Part shown: positions 8,792-16,507 of the stretch, in pieces
How positions within the stretch are numbered: the first letter of the stretch is position 1
Layout of the letters: each line of letters starts with the position of its first letter
Source: Rhodobacteraceae bacterium UBA1957
Lineage (GTDB): Bacteria > Pseudomonadota > Alphaproteobacteria > Rhodobacterales > Rhodobacteraceae
Direction of reading: 5' to 3'
Assembly: GCA_002336405.1 (NCBI GenBank)
Contig: DDEJ01000146.1
Location: 13,067-36,318 of the forward strand
DNA: 23,252 nucleotides
Notes under the pieces: generated by a model
Told to the model about the DNA's origin: nothing
What the model saw: only the letters and a program-made list of their open reading frames with translations
Database searches by the model: none
Position numbers and translations under genes: made by a program

Positions 8792-9487
8792 ATGCAGATT
8801 ATCTGGCTGGGGCATGGCTCGTTTCGAATTGAAATTGCCGGCAAAGTGCTGTTGATTGATCCGTGGCTCAGCGGCAACCCTATGCTGCCACAAGCGTTGC
8901 ATCATAGCGCCGTCACCGGGGCGACGCATATTCTGATCACCCATGGCCATGCCGATCACAGCGTCGATACATTATCGCTGGCACGCAGATTGGGCATCCC
9001 TATCCTTGGCCAATATGATTTGATGGGCTTTTGGAACGACACAGAGGGCGTTCAGACCACAGGCTTTAACAAGGGTGGAACCGTAGATCTGGACGGAGTT
9101 GCCATCACCATGGTGCACGCGGTGCATTCGTCCAGCATGTCCACCCCCGAGGGGCCGCGCTTTGTCGGTACTGAATGCGGATTTATGATCGAAGGTGCTG
9201 GGCACACGATCTATGTCTCGGGCGATACTGACGTAATGGCGGATATGAGAGTGTTCAACGATCTGCACGCCCCCGATATCGGCATCCTGTGCGCTGGTGG
9301 GCATTTCACCATGGATATGCGGCGTGCGGCCTATGCGGCCAAGACGTTTTTCAACTTTAAAACCGTCATTCCGTGCCATTACCGCACCATGCCGCTTTTA
9401 GAGCAATCAGCAGAGGTACTGATCGCCTCCCTGCCCGAGGTCGATGTGATCGAGCCCGAAGTACTGGTGCCGATCACATTCGAATAA
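8792..9487 (+). CDS. UPF0173-family metal-dependent hydrolase
   Basis: The 231-residue product is a metallo-beta-lactamase-fold protein of the UPF0173 (YtkL-like) family. It starts at once with the first strand, MQIIWLGHGSFRIE, and has the metal motif HGHADH (51-56), a second histidine cluster HAVHSSS (about 110-116), the aspartate in VSGDTDVMADM and a late histidine in IPCHYRTMP. It lacks a signal peptide, so it is cytosolic. The substrate of this family is not established. A GAGGCGG ribosome binding site lies just upstream. It is divergent from gatC, an association I believe is common in this order, and converges on a nitroreductase gene 27 bases downstream. Confidence 0.93.
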   Translation: MQIIWLGHGSFRIEIAGKVLLIDPWLSGNPMLPQALHHSAVTGATHILITHGHADHSVDTLSLARRLGIPILGQYDLMGFWNDTEGVQTTGFNKGGTVDLDGVAITMVHAVHSSSMSTPEGPRFVGTECGFMIEGAGHTIYVSGDTDVMADMRVFNDLHAPDIGILCAGGHFTMDMRRAAYAAKTFFNFKTVIPCHYRTMPLLEQSAEVLIASLPEVDVIEPEVLVPITFE

Positions 9488-9514
9488 GCAATTGCCAAGC
9501 CGGCGCAATGTTGA

Positions 9515-10186
9515 TTATGCCTCCCGCCAGTCCATCACCTCATCTACTGCGGCGCGCGTTGTGCGAAAACTGTTGGCGGGATGGGCCGTATCGCTATAGC
9601 CAAATGATATCCCGCATAAGATTTGACGATCCTCGGGCACTTTAAGCGCGTCGCGCACCAAAGACGCATGACCGGCCAGTGCCGCCTGTGCGATTGAGGC
9701 CAGCCCCAGCGCCTGCGCCGCCAACATAAAACCAGTAACAAAGGCCCCACAATCCAAAATACCATAGGCCCCAAGCGCCGCCGGACTGGTGACAAAAGCC
9801 ACATGCGGGGCCCCAAAAAACCGATAGTTTTCCATCGTCTGCTGCTCAGAGGCGACCCTGTCGCCCTTTTCAACACCCACCGCATCGTAAAGCTGCCAAC
9901 CACATTCCGAGCGCCGCATCTTATACGCCCCGACATAGCGTTCTGGGAACGTCACGTCTGGGTTGGGTGTCGCCGCATCCACCGCTGCAAATCGGTCGCG
10001 CAATCGGTTGGTTTCAGCATGACTTAACACGATCAGCTGCCAGGGTTGCGAATTACACCAGCTGGGCACTTTTTGCGCGGTCTCAACCACGCGCTCCACC
10101 AAAGCCCGCTCAACCGTCCGGTTTAAAAAAGCCCGGCAGGAATGGCGCTGAGCCAGAAGCGAATCAAGCGTCTCAAAATCCCTCAT
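9515..10186 (-). CDS. nitroreductase-family FMN-dependent oxidoreductase
   Basis: The 223-residue product has the nitroreductase fold signatures: an N-terminal FMN-phosphate-binding HSCRAFLNRTV (about 14-24), the QKVPSWCNSQPWQLIVLS segment (38-55) and late GLASIAQAALAG and ILCGISFGY. Members use NAD(P)H to reduce nitroaromatics, quinones or flavins or take part in cofactor metabolism; the natural substrate cannot be assigned. Its ATG overlaps the stop of the upstream CoA-transferase-family gene (ATGA, 4 bases), so it is translationally coupled to it, which hints at a shared acyl-CoA or aromatic/terpenoid pathway, though this is only inference. It converges on the UPF0173 gene. Confidence 0.9.
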   Translation of the reverse strand: MRDFETLDSLLAQRHSCRAFLNRTVERALVERVVETAQKVPSWCNSQPWQLIVLSHAETNRLRDRFAAVDAATPNPDVTFPERYVGAYKMRRSECGWQLYDAVGVEKGDRVASEQQTMENYRFFGAPHVAFVTSPAALGAYGILDCGAFVTGFMLAAQALGLASIAQAALAGHASLVRDALKVPEDRQILCGISFGYSDTAHPANSFRTTRAAVDEVMDWREA

Positions 10187-11286
10187 GGCCCAGGTCTTTC
10201 AAGCTGCTCAAGCTCGTCGAGAATACTGCACCTGTGCTGGTCGCGCCGGGGACTTGGCGGTGGCGGCAAAGGATTTGCACCGTCAAAACGCGGTGCCGCC
10301 ACAGCCTGCAATCGCCCCTCAGGCGAAGACCAAACCCCGCGTGCCTGCATATGCGGCTCTACTGACGCCTCTTCAGGATTCAGCACCGGTCCAGCACAGG
10401 CATCCGAGCCTGCAAAAATCGCTGTCCAATGCGCGCGGGGTTTGGCGGCAAAAATCTGCGCCAGACGGCTGGTCAAAACAGGCCAACGCGTTTGATCGAA
10501 CTGATCGGCGAAATCCACATCGCCAGCAAGCCCCATAAGATCTAGAAACTGCGCATAAAACTTGGGCTCGAGCGCCTGCACAGTAAAATACCCGTCGTCA
10601 CCACAGCAATAAACACGTGACCAATGCGGCCCGTCCAACAGACTTTGGCCGCGCGTGGTCTGAAAACCACCACTGGCACGCAGGGACATCAACAGGTTCA
10701 TCATATGCGCCGAACCGTCAACGATCGCCGCGTCAACCACGCATCCCACGCCAGTGTCGCGGGCTTTAAGCAGTCCCGCCAACATGCCGACAGTCAAATA
10801 CATTGCACCACCGCCAATATCACCCACCAATGTTGCCGGCGCAATTGGTATATCGCCCGGTGCAGATGCATACCAAAGCGCACCAGACAGACCAATATAA
10901 TTCAGATCATGGCCGGCCTGAGTTGCTTTGGGACCAGTTTGTCCCCAACCCGTCATGCGCCCATAGACCAGTTGTGGACGCATCTGATGACAGTCCTTGG
11001 GGCCCAACCCCAAACGCTCCATCACCCCGGGGCGAAAGCCTTCGATGAGCCCGTCAGCCGTTTTCAACAAGCGCTTTAGAATTTTCGTATCTTTCGGGTC
11101 TTTGAGATCAAGCGCAATCGATCGCTTGCCACGGTCGAGTAGATTCTCCGCGCCCTTGTCCGGCGTCTCGGCCGTCGATTTACGGTGAACTGCGATGATA
11201 TCCGCGCCAAGATCCGCCAATAACATCGCGGCAAACGGCGCCGGCCCTAACGCCTCTATTTCAATGATTCTGATCCCCGCAAGCAT
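10183..11286 (-). CDS. alpha-methylacyl-CoA racemase-like CaiB/BaiF (family III CoA transferase) protein
   Basis: The 367-residue product starts with the typical MLAGIRIIEIEALGPAPFAA and continues ADLGADIIAV (CoA-binding Rossmann part). The catalytic pair of alpha-methylacyl-CoA racemases falls at the family positions: His126 in AGHDLNYIGLSGAL and Asp156 in LVGDIGGGAMYL. This favours a racemase that interconverts (R)- and (S)-2-methyl-acyl-CoA thioesters in branched-chain or isoprenoid lipid breakdown over a true CoA transferase. The ATG at 11286 is chosen over an ORF extension of 23 codons because it follows a GAGGGG ribosome binding site and matches family starts. It is the first gene of a two-gene unit with the nitroreductase. 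A weak inverted repeat, GGTTGCT/AGCAACC (11308-11314, 11346-11352), lies upstream. Confidence 0.92.
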   Translation of the reverse strand: MLAGIRIIEIEALGPAPFAAMLLADLGADIIAVHRKSTAETPDKGAENLLDRGKRSIALDLKDPKDTKILKRLLKTADGLIEGFRPGVMERLGLGPKDCHQMRPQLVYGRMTGWGQTGPKATQAGHDLNYIGLSGALWYASAPGDIPIAPATLVGDIGGGAMYLTVGMLAGLLKARDTGVGCVVDAAIVDGSAHMMNLLMSLRASGGFQTTRGQSLLDGPHWSRVYCCGDDGYFTVQALEPKFYAQFLDLMGLAGDVDFADQFDQTRWPVLTSRLAQIFAAKPRAHWTAIFAGSDACAGPVLNPEEASVEPHMQARGVWSSPEGRLQAVAAPRFDGANPLPPPPSPRRDQHRCSILDELEQLERPGP

Positions 11287-11461
11287 GGACTTGCCCCTCT
11301 TGTTTCCGGTTGCTCGTACTAGGCCCGTTTTTAACTTGCGTTGCAAGCAACCCATAGGTGCTCACCCAATAGAGGGTCTGCGGGCATGAAAGGGTAAATA
11401 TGGAAAAGGTCAGCTCCCATGCAACTCGCCATGTAAGCAGCTTTGAACATATGGGAAAATA

Positions 11462-11502
11462 ACAAAAACCCTGCCACACCAATGCGCGAACAGGGTTTTT
11501 GT
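11462..11502 (-). terminator. Rho-independent terminator of rpmG
   Basis: ACAAAAACCCTG (11462-11473) and CAGGGTTTTTGT (11491-11502) form a perfect 12-bp stem with a 17-base loop, followed on the minus strand by TATTTT. It is about 50 bases past the rpmG stop. The A/T ends of the arms could let it work on both strands, but no plus-strand gene needs it. The stretch from 11287 to 11461 contains no gene. Confidence 0.8.
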
Positions 11503-11552
11503 AAATCTGCGCCCCGTGCAAAACGAGGCTTCAGCAAACCCGAACAGGGTTT
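11488..11552 (-). repeat. direct repeat and extra hairpins at the rpmG 3' end
   Basis: The 12-base word CGAACAGGGTTT occurs at 11488-11499 and again at 11541-11552. The second copy forms a small hairpin AAACCC/GGGTTT (11536-11541, 11547-11552) that reaches into the rpmG stop codon; the first copy is part of the terminator. Between them is a third imperfect hairpin, GCCCCGT/ACGAGGC (about 11511-11529). The arrangement may be a duplicated terminator arm. Confidence 0.5.
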
Positions 11553-11718
11553 ACTTGATTTTGCCTTCTTTATATTCGACATGCTTGCGCACAACCGGGT
11601 CGTATTTACGCACGGTCATTTTTTCAGTCATCGTCCGAGCGTTTTTCTTGGTGACATAAAAATGTCCGGTTCCCGCTGTCGAGTTCAGGCGGATTTTGAT
11701 TGTGGTAGGCTTCGCCAT
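11551..11718 (-). CDS. rpmG: 50S ribosomal protein L33
   Basis: The 55-residue product [20 protein letters not shown]... is a full-length bacterial L33 of the cysteine-free (zinc-independent) type, with [10 protein letters not shown] and the C-terminal [17 protein letters not shown]. It is a peripheral protein of the large subunit near the E site. The gene is hidden inside a longer open frame that runs upstream; the start here is fixed by family length and by AGGAGA about 8 bases before the ATG. It is a single-gene unit with its own promoter (11775-11802) and terminator (11462-11502), just downstream of the RNase P RNA gene on the same strand. Confidence 0.96.
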   Translation of the reverse strand: MAKPTTIKIRLNSTAGTGHFYVTKKNARTMTEKMTVRKYDPVVRKHVEYKEGKIK

Positions 11719-11732
11719 AAGTCGTCTCCTGC

Positions 11733-11754
11733 ACCGGATATTTTCGCATCCGGT
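11733..11754 (-). promoter_or_regulatory. hairpin in the rpmG 5' leader
   Basis: ACCGGAT (11733-11739) and ATCCGGT (11748-11754) pair perfectly with an 8-base loop. On the minus strand the hairpin ends a few bases before the AGGAGA ribosome binding site of rpmG and so lies in its leader, where it could shape initiation or mRNA stability. It has no T-tract on the minus strand, so it is a poor terminator for the upstream RNA gene. Confidence 0.5.
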
Positions 11755-11774
11755 AAAATTCCCTTGAAGGGCGC

Positions 11775-11802
11775 TTTCTAGCGGGTCCTGCCCCCAAGTC
11801 AA
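11775..11802 (-). promoter_or_regulatory. candidate sigma-70-type promoter of rpmG
   Basis: On the minus strand TTGACT (11802-11797) and TAGAAA (11780-11775) are separated by 16 bases, giving a good -35 and a moderate -10. Transcription would start about 50 bases upstream of the rpmG start codon, before the leader hairpin, and after the 3' end of the RNase P RNA. Confidence 0.5.
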
Positions 11803-11824
11803 CAGGGATTTCAAGATTGAAGAT

Positions 11825-12235
11825 GCGCGGAGGGCCTGTAAGCCGGATTTTGTTCCGGGACAGCGTCCCGGTGATGACCATTCCTCTAAACGCGCGATTG
11901 CCCGCGCGCCTCTAGCTGCCAACCCGGACCTTTGGGCAAAGGCTGCCTGCGGTGATATCGGAGACCCGATCAAACCCGCGCAAGGTCCCTATTCGGCATT
12001 GCTCCCGGTGGGGCTTGCCATGCGGCGGCTGTTACCAGCCCCCCGGTGGGCTCTTACCCCACCGTTTCACCCTGACCGTCGAGCCTGCAAGGCAAGGCCC
12101 TGCACGACGGCGGTTTGTTTTCTGTGGCGCTTTCCGTCGGGTTGCCCCGCCCGGGCGTTACCCGGCACCGTTGCCTTTTGGAGTCCGGACTTTCCTCGCG
12201 CCCTTGCGGGCCCGCGGCCATCCGGCCCTCCGCGC
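11825..12235 (-). ncRNA. rnpB: RNase P RNA, bacterial class A
   Basis: The catalytic RNA of RNase P, which trims the 5' leader of tRNA precursors. The minus strand carries the conserved 5' core GAGGAAAGTCCGGACTCC (about 12203-12186), ACAGAAA (near 12122), AAGAGCCCACCG (near 12051) and the 3' core with CCGGCTTACAGGCCCTCC. The ends are set by helix P1: GCGCGGAGGGCC at the 5' end (12235-12224) pairs perfectly with GGCCCTCCGCGC at the 3' end (11836-11825), giving about 411 nt, a usual length for alphaproteobacteria. A promoter at 12243-12271 places the start at the same 5' base. It lies between glmM and rpmG, all on the minus strand. The open frames across this region are artefacts. Confidence 0.95.
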
Positions 12236-12242
12236 AAGCTTG

Positions 12243-12271
12243 GCCCTACGCCTGCACCCGCGCTGCGTCAA
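12243..12271 (-). promoter_or_regulatory. candidate promoter of rnpB
   Basis: On the minus strand TTGACG (12271-12266) and TAGGGC (12248-12243) have the ideal 17-base spacing, and a start 7 bases after the -10 falls exactly at the first base of RNase P helix P1. The -10 is weak, as is common in this group. It starts directly after the glmM stop codon. Confidence 0.55.
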
Positions 12272-12285
12272 TCCCCATTCGAACC

Positions 12286-13629
12286 TTAAACAGCTGCCTC
12301 GACAGCGGCGACAACATCCCCAACAACCCGTTGCAAAAGATGGTCATCCTCGCATTCGGCCATCACGCGCACCAGCGGTTCGGTGCCGGACTTGCGAATC
12401 AGCAGCCGCCCTGTCCCGGCAAGGTCGGCCTCAGCGCTAGCGATTGCAGCTTGCACAGCCACAGTTTCAAGTGGCGCCTGACCCAAGCCGAACCGGACAT
12501 TTTTCAGCAGTTGCGGCACTGGCTCAAAACTGCGCACCAAAGCGCTGGCAGAGCGCTCTGTTGAGGCCATCGCTGCCAGAAATTGCATTCCGGCCATTAA
12601 CCCATCACCAGTGGTGGCATAATCGGTCATAACGATATGGCCTGATTGCTCGCCGCCCAAATTCCAGCCACCACGCTGCATCGCCTCCACCACATAACGG
12701 TCACCGACCGGCGTACGTTCCAACCGCAAGCCCCGACCTTGTAAAAACCGCTCTAGACCAAGGTTAGACATTACCGTGGCGACCAATGTGCCATGATTAA
12801 GCCGCGCTTCGTCGGCCCAGCGTGCAGCCAGAAGCGCCATAATCTGGTCACCGTCCGCCGCCTGACCGTTCTCATCTATAATCACCACGCGATCCGCATC
12901 GCCATCAAGACAAATCCCAACGTCGGCACCATGGGCGACCACGGCCGCCGCGGCGATTTCGGGATGGGTGGAGCCGCAGTTCTCATTTATATTGGCCCCG
13001 TTCGGGTCGACCCCGACAGGAATAACCTCAGCGCCCATTTCCCACAGCACATCAGGGGCTGCACGGTAAGCCGCGCCATTGGCACAATCAATGACCACCT
13101 TCAGCCCATCGAGGCGCATACCCTGTGGAAAGGTTGATTTCACCCGCTCAAGATAACGAAAGCGCCCGTCGTCAATCCGTTTGGCGCGTCCGATGTTTTC
13201 AGATGCCGCAAGTGTGACACCATCAAAAACGAGAGCTTCGATTTCCGCCTCAGCCTGATCCGACAATTTAAAGCCGTCGGGGCCAAAAAATTTGATGCCA
13301 TTGTCGATATGTGGATTGTGGCTGGCCGAGATCATGATCCCAACATCTGCACGCATCGACGGCGTTAAAAGCGCCACGGCGGGGGTGGGCACCGGCCCAA
13401 GCAACAGCACATTCATGCCCGTTGAGGTCAGCCCCGCAGTCAGCGCACTTTCAAACATGTACCCCGAGCGCCGAGTATCTTTGCCAATCACCACCCGATG
13501 CACACCCGCCTTATCACGGCGAAAATACCGCCCCGCGGCCGCACCAATACGCAGCGCCATATCGGCGGTCATCGGCGCAATATTCGCCGTGCCCCGCACA
13601 CCATCCGTTCCAAATAATTTACGTTCCAA
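12286..13629 (-). CDS. glmM: phosphoglucosamine mutase
   Basis: GlmM interconverts glucosamine-6-phosphate and glucosamine-1-phosphate on the way to UDP-GlcNAc for peptidoglycan and LPS. The 447-residue product has [10 protein letters not shown] at the N-terminus, the phosphoserine loop MISASHNP (Ser103), the metal loop DGDADR, the sugar-binding GEQSGH and the phosphate-binding [12 protein letters not shown] near the C-terminus. I chose the TTG at 13629 because GGAG lies 6 bases upstream and the protein then starts four residues before the conserved Phe-Gly-Thr-Asp; an ATG at 13641 would add four residues but lacks a good ribosome binding site. Either start lies inside the end of folP (11 or 23 bases), so translation is coupled. 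It is the last gene of folB-folP-glmM. Confidence 0.95.
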   Translation of the reverse strand: MERKLFGTDGVRGTANIAPMTADMALRIGAAAGRYFRRDKAGVHRVVIGKDTRRSGYMFESALTAGLTSTGMNVLLLGPVPTPAVALLTPSMRADVGIMISASHNPHIDNGIKFFGPDGFKLSDQAEAEIEALVFDGVTLAASENIGRAKRIDDGRFRYLERVKSTFPQGMRLDGLKVVIDCANGAAYRAAPDVLWEMGAEVIPVGVDPNGANINENCGSTHPEIAAAAVVAHGADVGICLDGDADRVVIIDENGQAADGDQIMALLAARWADEARLNHGTLVATVMSNLGLERFLQGRGLRLERTPVGDRYVVEAMQRGGWNLGGEQSGHIVMTDYATTGDGLMAGMQFLAAMASTERSASALVRSFEPVPQLLKNVRFGLGQAPLETVAVQAAIASAEADLAGTGRLLIRKSGTEPLVRVMAECEDDHLLQRVVGDVVAAVEAAV

Positions 13630-14638
13630 TATACTCTCCATAAACAACCGCTTGCCATAAATTGACGGCCTGTCGGGTCGCGGCCACATCATGGACCCGC
13701 AAGATCTGAATACCCTGCGCCAGAGCCGCCAAACCCACAGCCACAGAGCCGGGCATGCGGTCATTCGCATCCTCTGGCTGACCAATAGCACGAATAAAGC
13801 CTTTGCGCGATGCCCCCAGCATCAACGGCACACCGAGGCCGTGAAACACAGATAACCCGTTAAGTAATTCAACATTGTGAGACAAAGTCTTTCCAAAGCC
13901 AATCCCGGGATCAGCGATAATCTGCCCACGCGGAAGGCCCAGCGCGACCAATTCATCAATTTGGTTTTTCAAAAAATCATACACATCTAGCACAACATTG
14001 TCATAATGTGGCGCCGCTTGCATTGTCTGGGGAACCCCTTGGGCATGCATCACGATCACCGGTAGGTGAAGGTCGCGGCACAGGGCGGCCAAAGACGGAT
14101 CAAAGGTAAAGCCCGACACGTCATTGACCAAATTTGCCCCTGCTGTCTTTGCCGCAGTGGCAACGGCCGATTTTCGGGTGTCGATTGAAATGGGCACAGA
14201 TTGCCACCGCCGGACCGCTTCGATCACCGGCGCAATACGGTCAATTTCGATATCAACATCGACCTCCAGCGCCCCCGGCCGCGTCGATTCCCCGCCAATA
14301 TCAAGAATATTCGCCCCCTGCGCCACCATCTGTTGCGCGCGCGTCAAAGCCGCCTGCTGATTGTCATAGCAACCACCGTCAGAAAAGCTATCCGGTGTGA
14401 CGTTTAAAATACCCATCAAAACGGGTGCATCAAATGCCAGCCCCGCGATGGGTTGCCGCGGCGCGCCAAATGACTGCAACCATGGTCCGGGTACAGCACT
14501 GGCCGATATCACCTTGGACGGTCTGTTGCGGTCCAGACATTCAACGTGACTAAACCAGCACACACCTCCGGCGAGGGTTACAGCCGTGTCCGGCCGAACA
14601 GGGCCAGTTTGCACCAGAGGTCTAAAATATTCGCTCAT
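13619..14638 (-). CDS. folP: dihydropteroate synthase
   Basis: FolP joins 4-aminobenzoate to dihydropterin pyrophosphate in folate synthesis and is the sulfonamide target. The 339-residue product has the TIM-barrel signatures [15 protein letters not shown] (about 91-105), [16 protein letters not shown] (about 123-138), the Asp-Val-Ser-Gly motif NLVNDVSG, and [11 protein letters not shown]. The usual length is about 270-290; the extra 60 residues or so form an N-terminal extension ([14 protein letters not shown] onward), which I recall from other Rhodobacterales FolP proteins. It follows folB by 39 bases and overlaps glmM, forming a folate/UDP-GlcNAc precursor operon. Confidence 0.95.
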   Translation of the reverse strand: MSEYFRPLVQTGPVRPDTAVTLAGGVCWFSHVECLDRNRPSKVISASAVPGPWLQSFGAPRQPIAGLAFDAPVLMGILNVTPDSFSDGGCYDNQQAALTRAQQMVAQGANILDIGGESTRPGALEVDVDIEIDRIAPVIEAVRRWQSVPISIDTRKSAVATAAKTAGANLVNDVSGFTFDPSLAALCRDLHLPVIVMHAQGVPQTMQAAPHYDNVVLDVYDFLKNQIDELVALGLPRGQIIADPGIGFGKTLSHNVELLNGLSVFHGLGVPLMLGASRKGFIRAIGQPEDANDRMPGSVAVGLAALAQGIQILRVHDVAATRQAVNLWQAVVYGEYIGT

Positions 14639-14677
14639 GTCCCGTGAATGCGAAATCTCACGGCCTATTGCAAGTAC

Positions 14678-15634
14678 TCAAATTTCTGAGTTTTCCACAG
14701 CAACAGCAGCGACGATCACAGACGAAGAGACCGGCGCCAAAGCAGAGACTGGGACAGGGCCACCTACCACAAGAACTTTGACCGCCTGCAGCATTTCGCC
14801 CAGCCACAGAGCCAACTCCGCATTGTGGCCCGGCACTGGCGCCGGAATATCAACCGTATCCAGAACGATTTTTGACGGCGCCCAGACGCTGATCTGATCG
14901 TTTTTAATGCCCCAATCCAATTCGGTCCGGGTCGCAACCACAACACACCTGGCATCAAGCGCCGCCAGTCGCCAGCAATTCTGCTCAATTGCCAGCAGGT
15001 CAATCCGCCGTTGCACCAATGCACTTTCGGTTGACAGTGGCGCTGTTTCGGGCAGCCCAACGCATAAAATTACCGGGCTGTTCCGCGCCTTGAGCGCATC
15101 AACCCAACCAGTAAGATACTGCGATGCAAGAGCCGCGTTGGACAGATAAACCACGGTTGGCTGCGCGTCTTCGACCGCGAGATCTTCCGCCACAAGCTGT
15201 GGCACAGCGCGGCGGGAGCGGACAATTTCAACCCCAAGTGCCCCCGGACCGCGATCAAGTTTTTCTATTCTGACAAAGGCCCGCACGGCTTGCGGTTCAA
15301 GCAATATCCGGTCCGCAACGCGTTCTGCAAGGGTTTCAAGCAGGTTCAACCGTTCCTCAGCCAGCTCATGGCTGATCGCTTCAGTCACTTTGTCATAACT
15401 TAAGATACGATCGACATCATCGGCCTGCGCCTGATGATTCCAGCGCACCTCGACCACCACGTTGAAACAAATTCTCTGGGTGGTGCCGCGCTCGGCTTCA
15501 AACGCGCCAATTTCCACCTCAACGATATGGTCGCGCAGAGAAATCCGGTCCACATCCTGATCGTCAACTGAAATGCCCGAAGCAACAGATCGCTCAATTG
15601 GATGTGAAAAAGCCAGACCAATTTCATTTGTCAT
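14678..15634 (-). CDS. folB: dihydroneopterin aldolase with an extra C-terminal domain
   Basis: FolB cleaves dihydroneopterin to 6-hydroxymethyl-dihydropterin and glycolaldehyde, two steps before FolP. Residues about 27-138 of the 318-residue product are the aldolase, with DRISLRDHIVEVEIGAFEAE, SYDKVTEAI, LLETLAERVADRIL and the catalytic-type lysine in RIEKLDRGPGALGVEI. The usual enzyme is about 120 residues, so roughly 180 residues follow that I cannot assign; they alternate hydrophobic strands and helices. The ATG at 15634 is preceded by GGGAG at 7 bases. The 108 bases before it hold a consensus TTGACA (15721-15716) with no good -10 and a short hairpin GTATC/GATAC (15669-15682). It is first in folB-folP-glmM. 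Confidence 0.88.
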   Translation of the reverse strand: MTNEIGLAFSHPIERSVASGISVDDQDVDRISLRDHIVEVEIGAFEAERGTTQRICFNVVVEVRWNHQAQADDVDRILSYDKVTEAISHELAEERLNLLETLAERVADRILLEPQAVRAFVRIEKLDRGPGALGVEIVRSRRAVPQLVAEDLAVEDAQPTVVYLSNAALASQYLTGWVDALKARNSPVILCVGLPETAPLSTESALVQRRIDLLAIEQNCWRLAALDARCVVVATRTELDWGIKNDQISVWAPSKIVLDTVDIPAPVPGHNAELALWLGEMLQAVKVLVVGGPVPVSALAPVSSSVIVAAVAVENSEI

Positions 15635-15742
15635 CTGCACACTCCCGAACGCTACCACTGCGGCTTGTGTATCCTGAGATACGCAAGAGCGACAGAGCGA
15701 TCTACGGCAAAAAAGTGTCAAAAAACGGCAGGGCGCACTTAT

Positions 15743-16369
15743 CTATTTTTCAGTTAACCGCATTTTGCTGCTGTAAAAATAATGTGACCCGACCGATGCG
15801 GTTTTAAAAAAGTGCCGTGCCCACCGTGGATTGACCGAACGGGTATGATAGTAGGTGGCGCCGCCGGTGATCGTCCGAGGCGCACCATCCAGCATCAACC
15901 GCGCAATTTTTCCGATCCTTTCATAGGCATCTGCCTCTTCGATATATTCTTCACGCCCGTCGCAGTTATAGCTGAACTGACACGCATGCCGTTTTTCACC
16001 ACCCTGCGTAATCACACCGCAAACTGTATCGGGGAAAGACCGGCTATCGACACGGTTTAAAATAACCTCTGCCACCGCAAACTGGCCCTTGATGCTTTCA
16101 CCGCGCGCCTCGAAATAAATCGCCTCTGCCAGGCACGCCCAGTGCTTGTCACCGGTGGCCACTGGTTGCTGAGCCAACCACGCTTTACTCTGCAAAAATG
16201 CCGGCGCCGTAACAGCACTCATTAACAAGGCTTTCACCCGACTTTTCGACAAGCCACTAACGGCCTCTGCCTCCAAAGCCAGCATTTTCTCCACAACACC
16301 GGATGGGGCCTCAGCTTTTGCCATACAGGCCATCATGGCAATCCCAAAAACTGCAAAATATAAACGCAT
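15743..16369 (-). CDS. secreted SleB-family cell wall hydrolase
   Basis: The 208-residue product begins with a signal peptide (MRLYFAVFGIAMMACMAKA, cleavage near residue 19). The C-terminal half (about 75-205) is a Hydrolase_2/SleB domain with CLAEAIYFEARGES carrying the catalytic glutamate, VILNRVDSRSFPDTVC, CQFSYNCDG and ATYYHTRSVNPRWA. SleB-type enzymes are lytic transglycosylases acting on peptidoglycan. Outside spore formers they are general cell-wall remodelling enzymes. GGAGA lies 6 bases before the ATG. It is probably a single-gene unit: the upstream gap of 138 bases is AT-rich and holds a dyad ATTTTA/TAAAAT (16443-16460) but no promoter I can fix. Confidence 0.92.
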   Translation of the reverse strand: MRLYFAVFGIAMMACMAKAEAPSGVVEKMLALEAEAVSGLSKSRVKALLMSAVTAPAFLQSKAWLAQQPVATGDKHWACLAEAIYFEARGESIKGQFAVAEVILNRVDSRSFPDTVCGVITQGGEKRHACQFSYNCDGREEYIEEADAYERIGKIARLMLDGAPRTITGGATYYHTRSVNPRWARHFFKTASVGSHYFYSSKMRLTEK

Positions 16370-16507
16370 TCAGCGTCTCCAAGCATCTCTATATTTCAGA
16401 TGACTGCGGCAGTAAGCTAATTTAGCACACACGTCTAGTGCCATTTTAAATATATAAAATCTCCTTAAGCGCGACTGGCAGCCAATCTTAATAGCAATTT
16501 AGACGCA

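Noticed and set aside
11308..11352. Inverted repeats upstream of the racemase-like gene, including CTTGC/GCAAG
   Set aside because: Short arms, no T-tract in the right place and no adjacent promoter that I can fix; reported only as context.
11952..12564. Several overlapping open frames of about 100-160 codons on both strands
   Set aside because: They cover the RNase P RNA and the glmM 3' end; their Arg/Pro/Ala-rich translations are typical of GC-rich structured RNA read as protein.
16443..16460. AT-rich dyad ATTTTA/TAAAAT upstream of the SleB-type hydrolase, similar to the ilvC-side dyad
   Set aside because: The shared part is only A and T runs in AT-rich DNA, so a common operator cannot be claimed from two examples.
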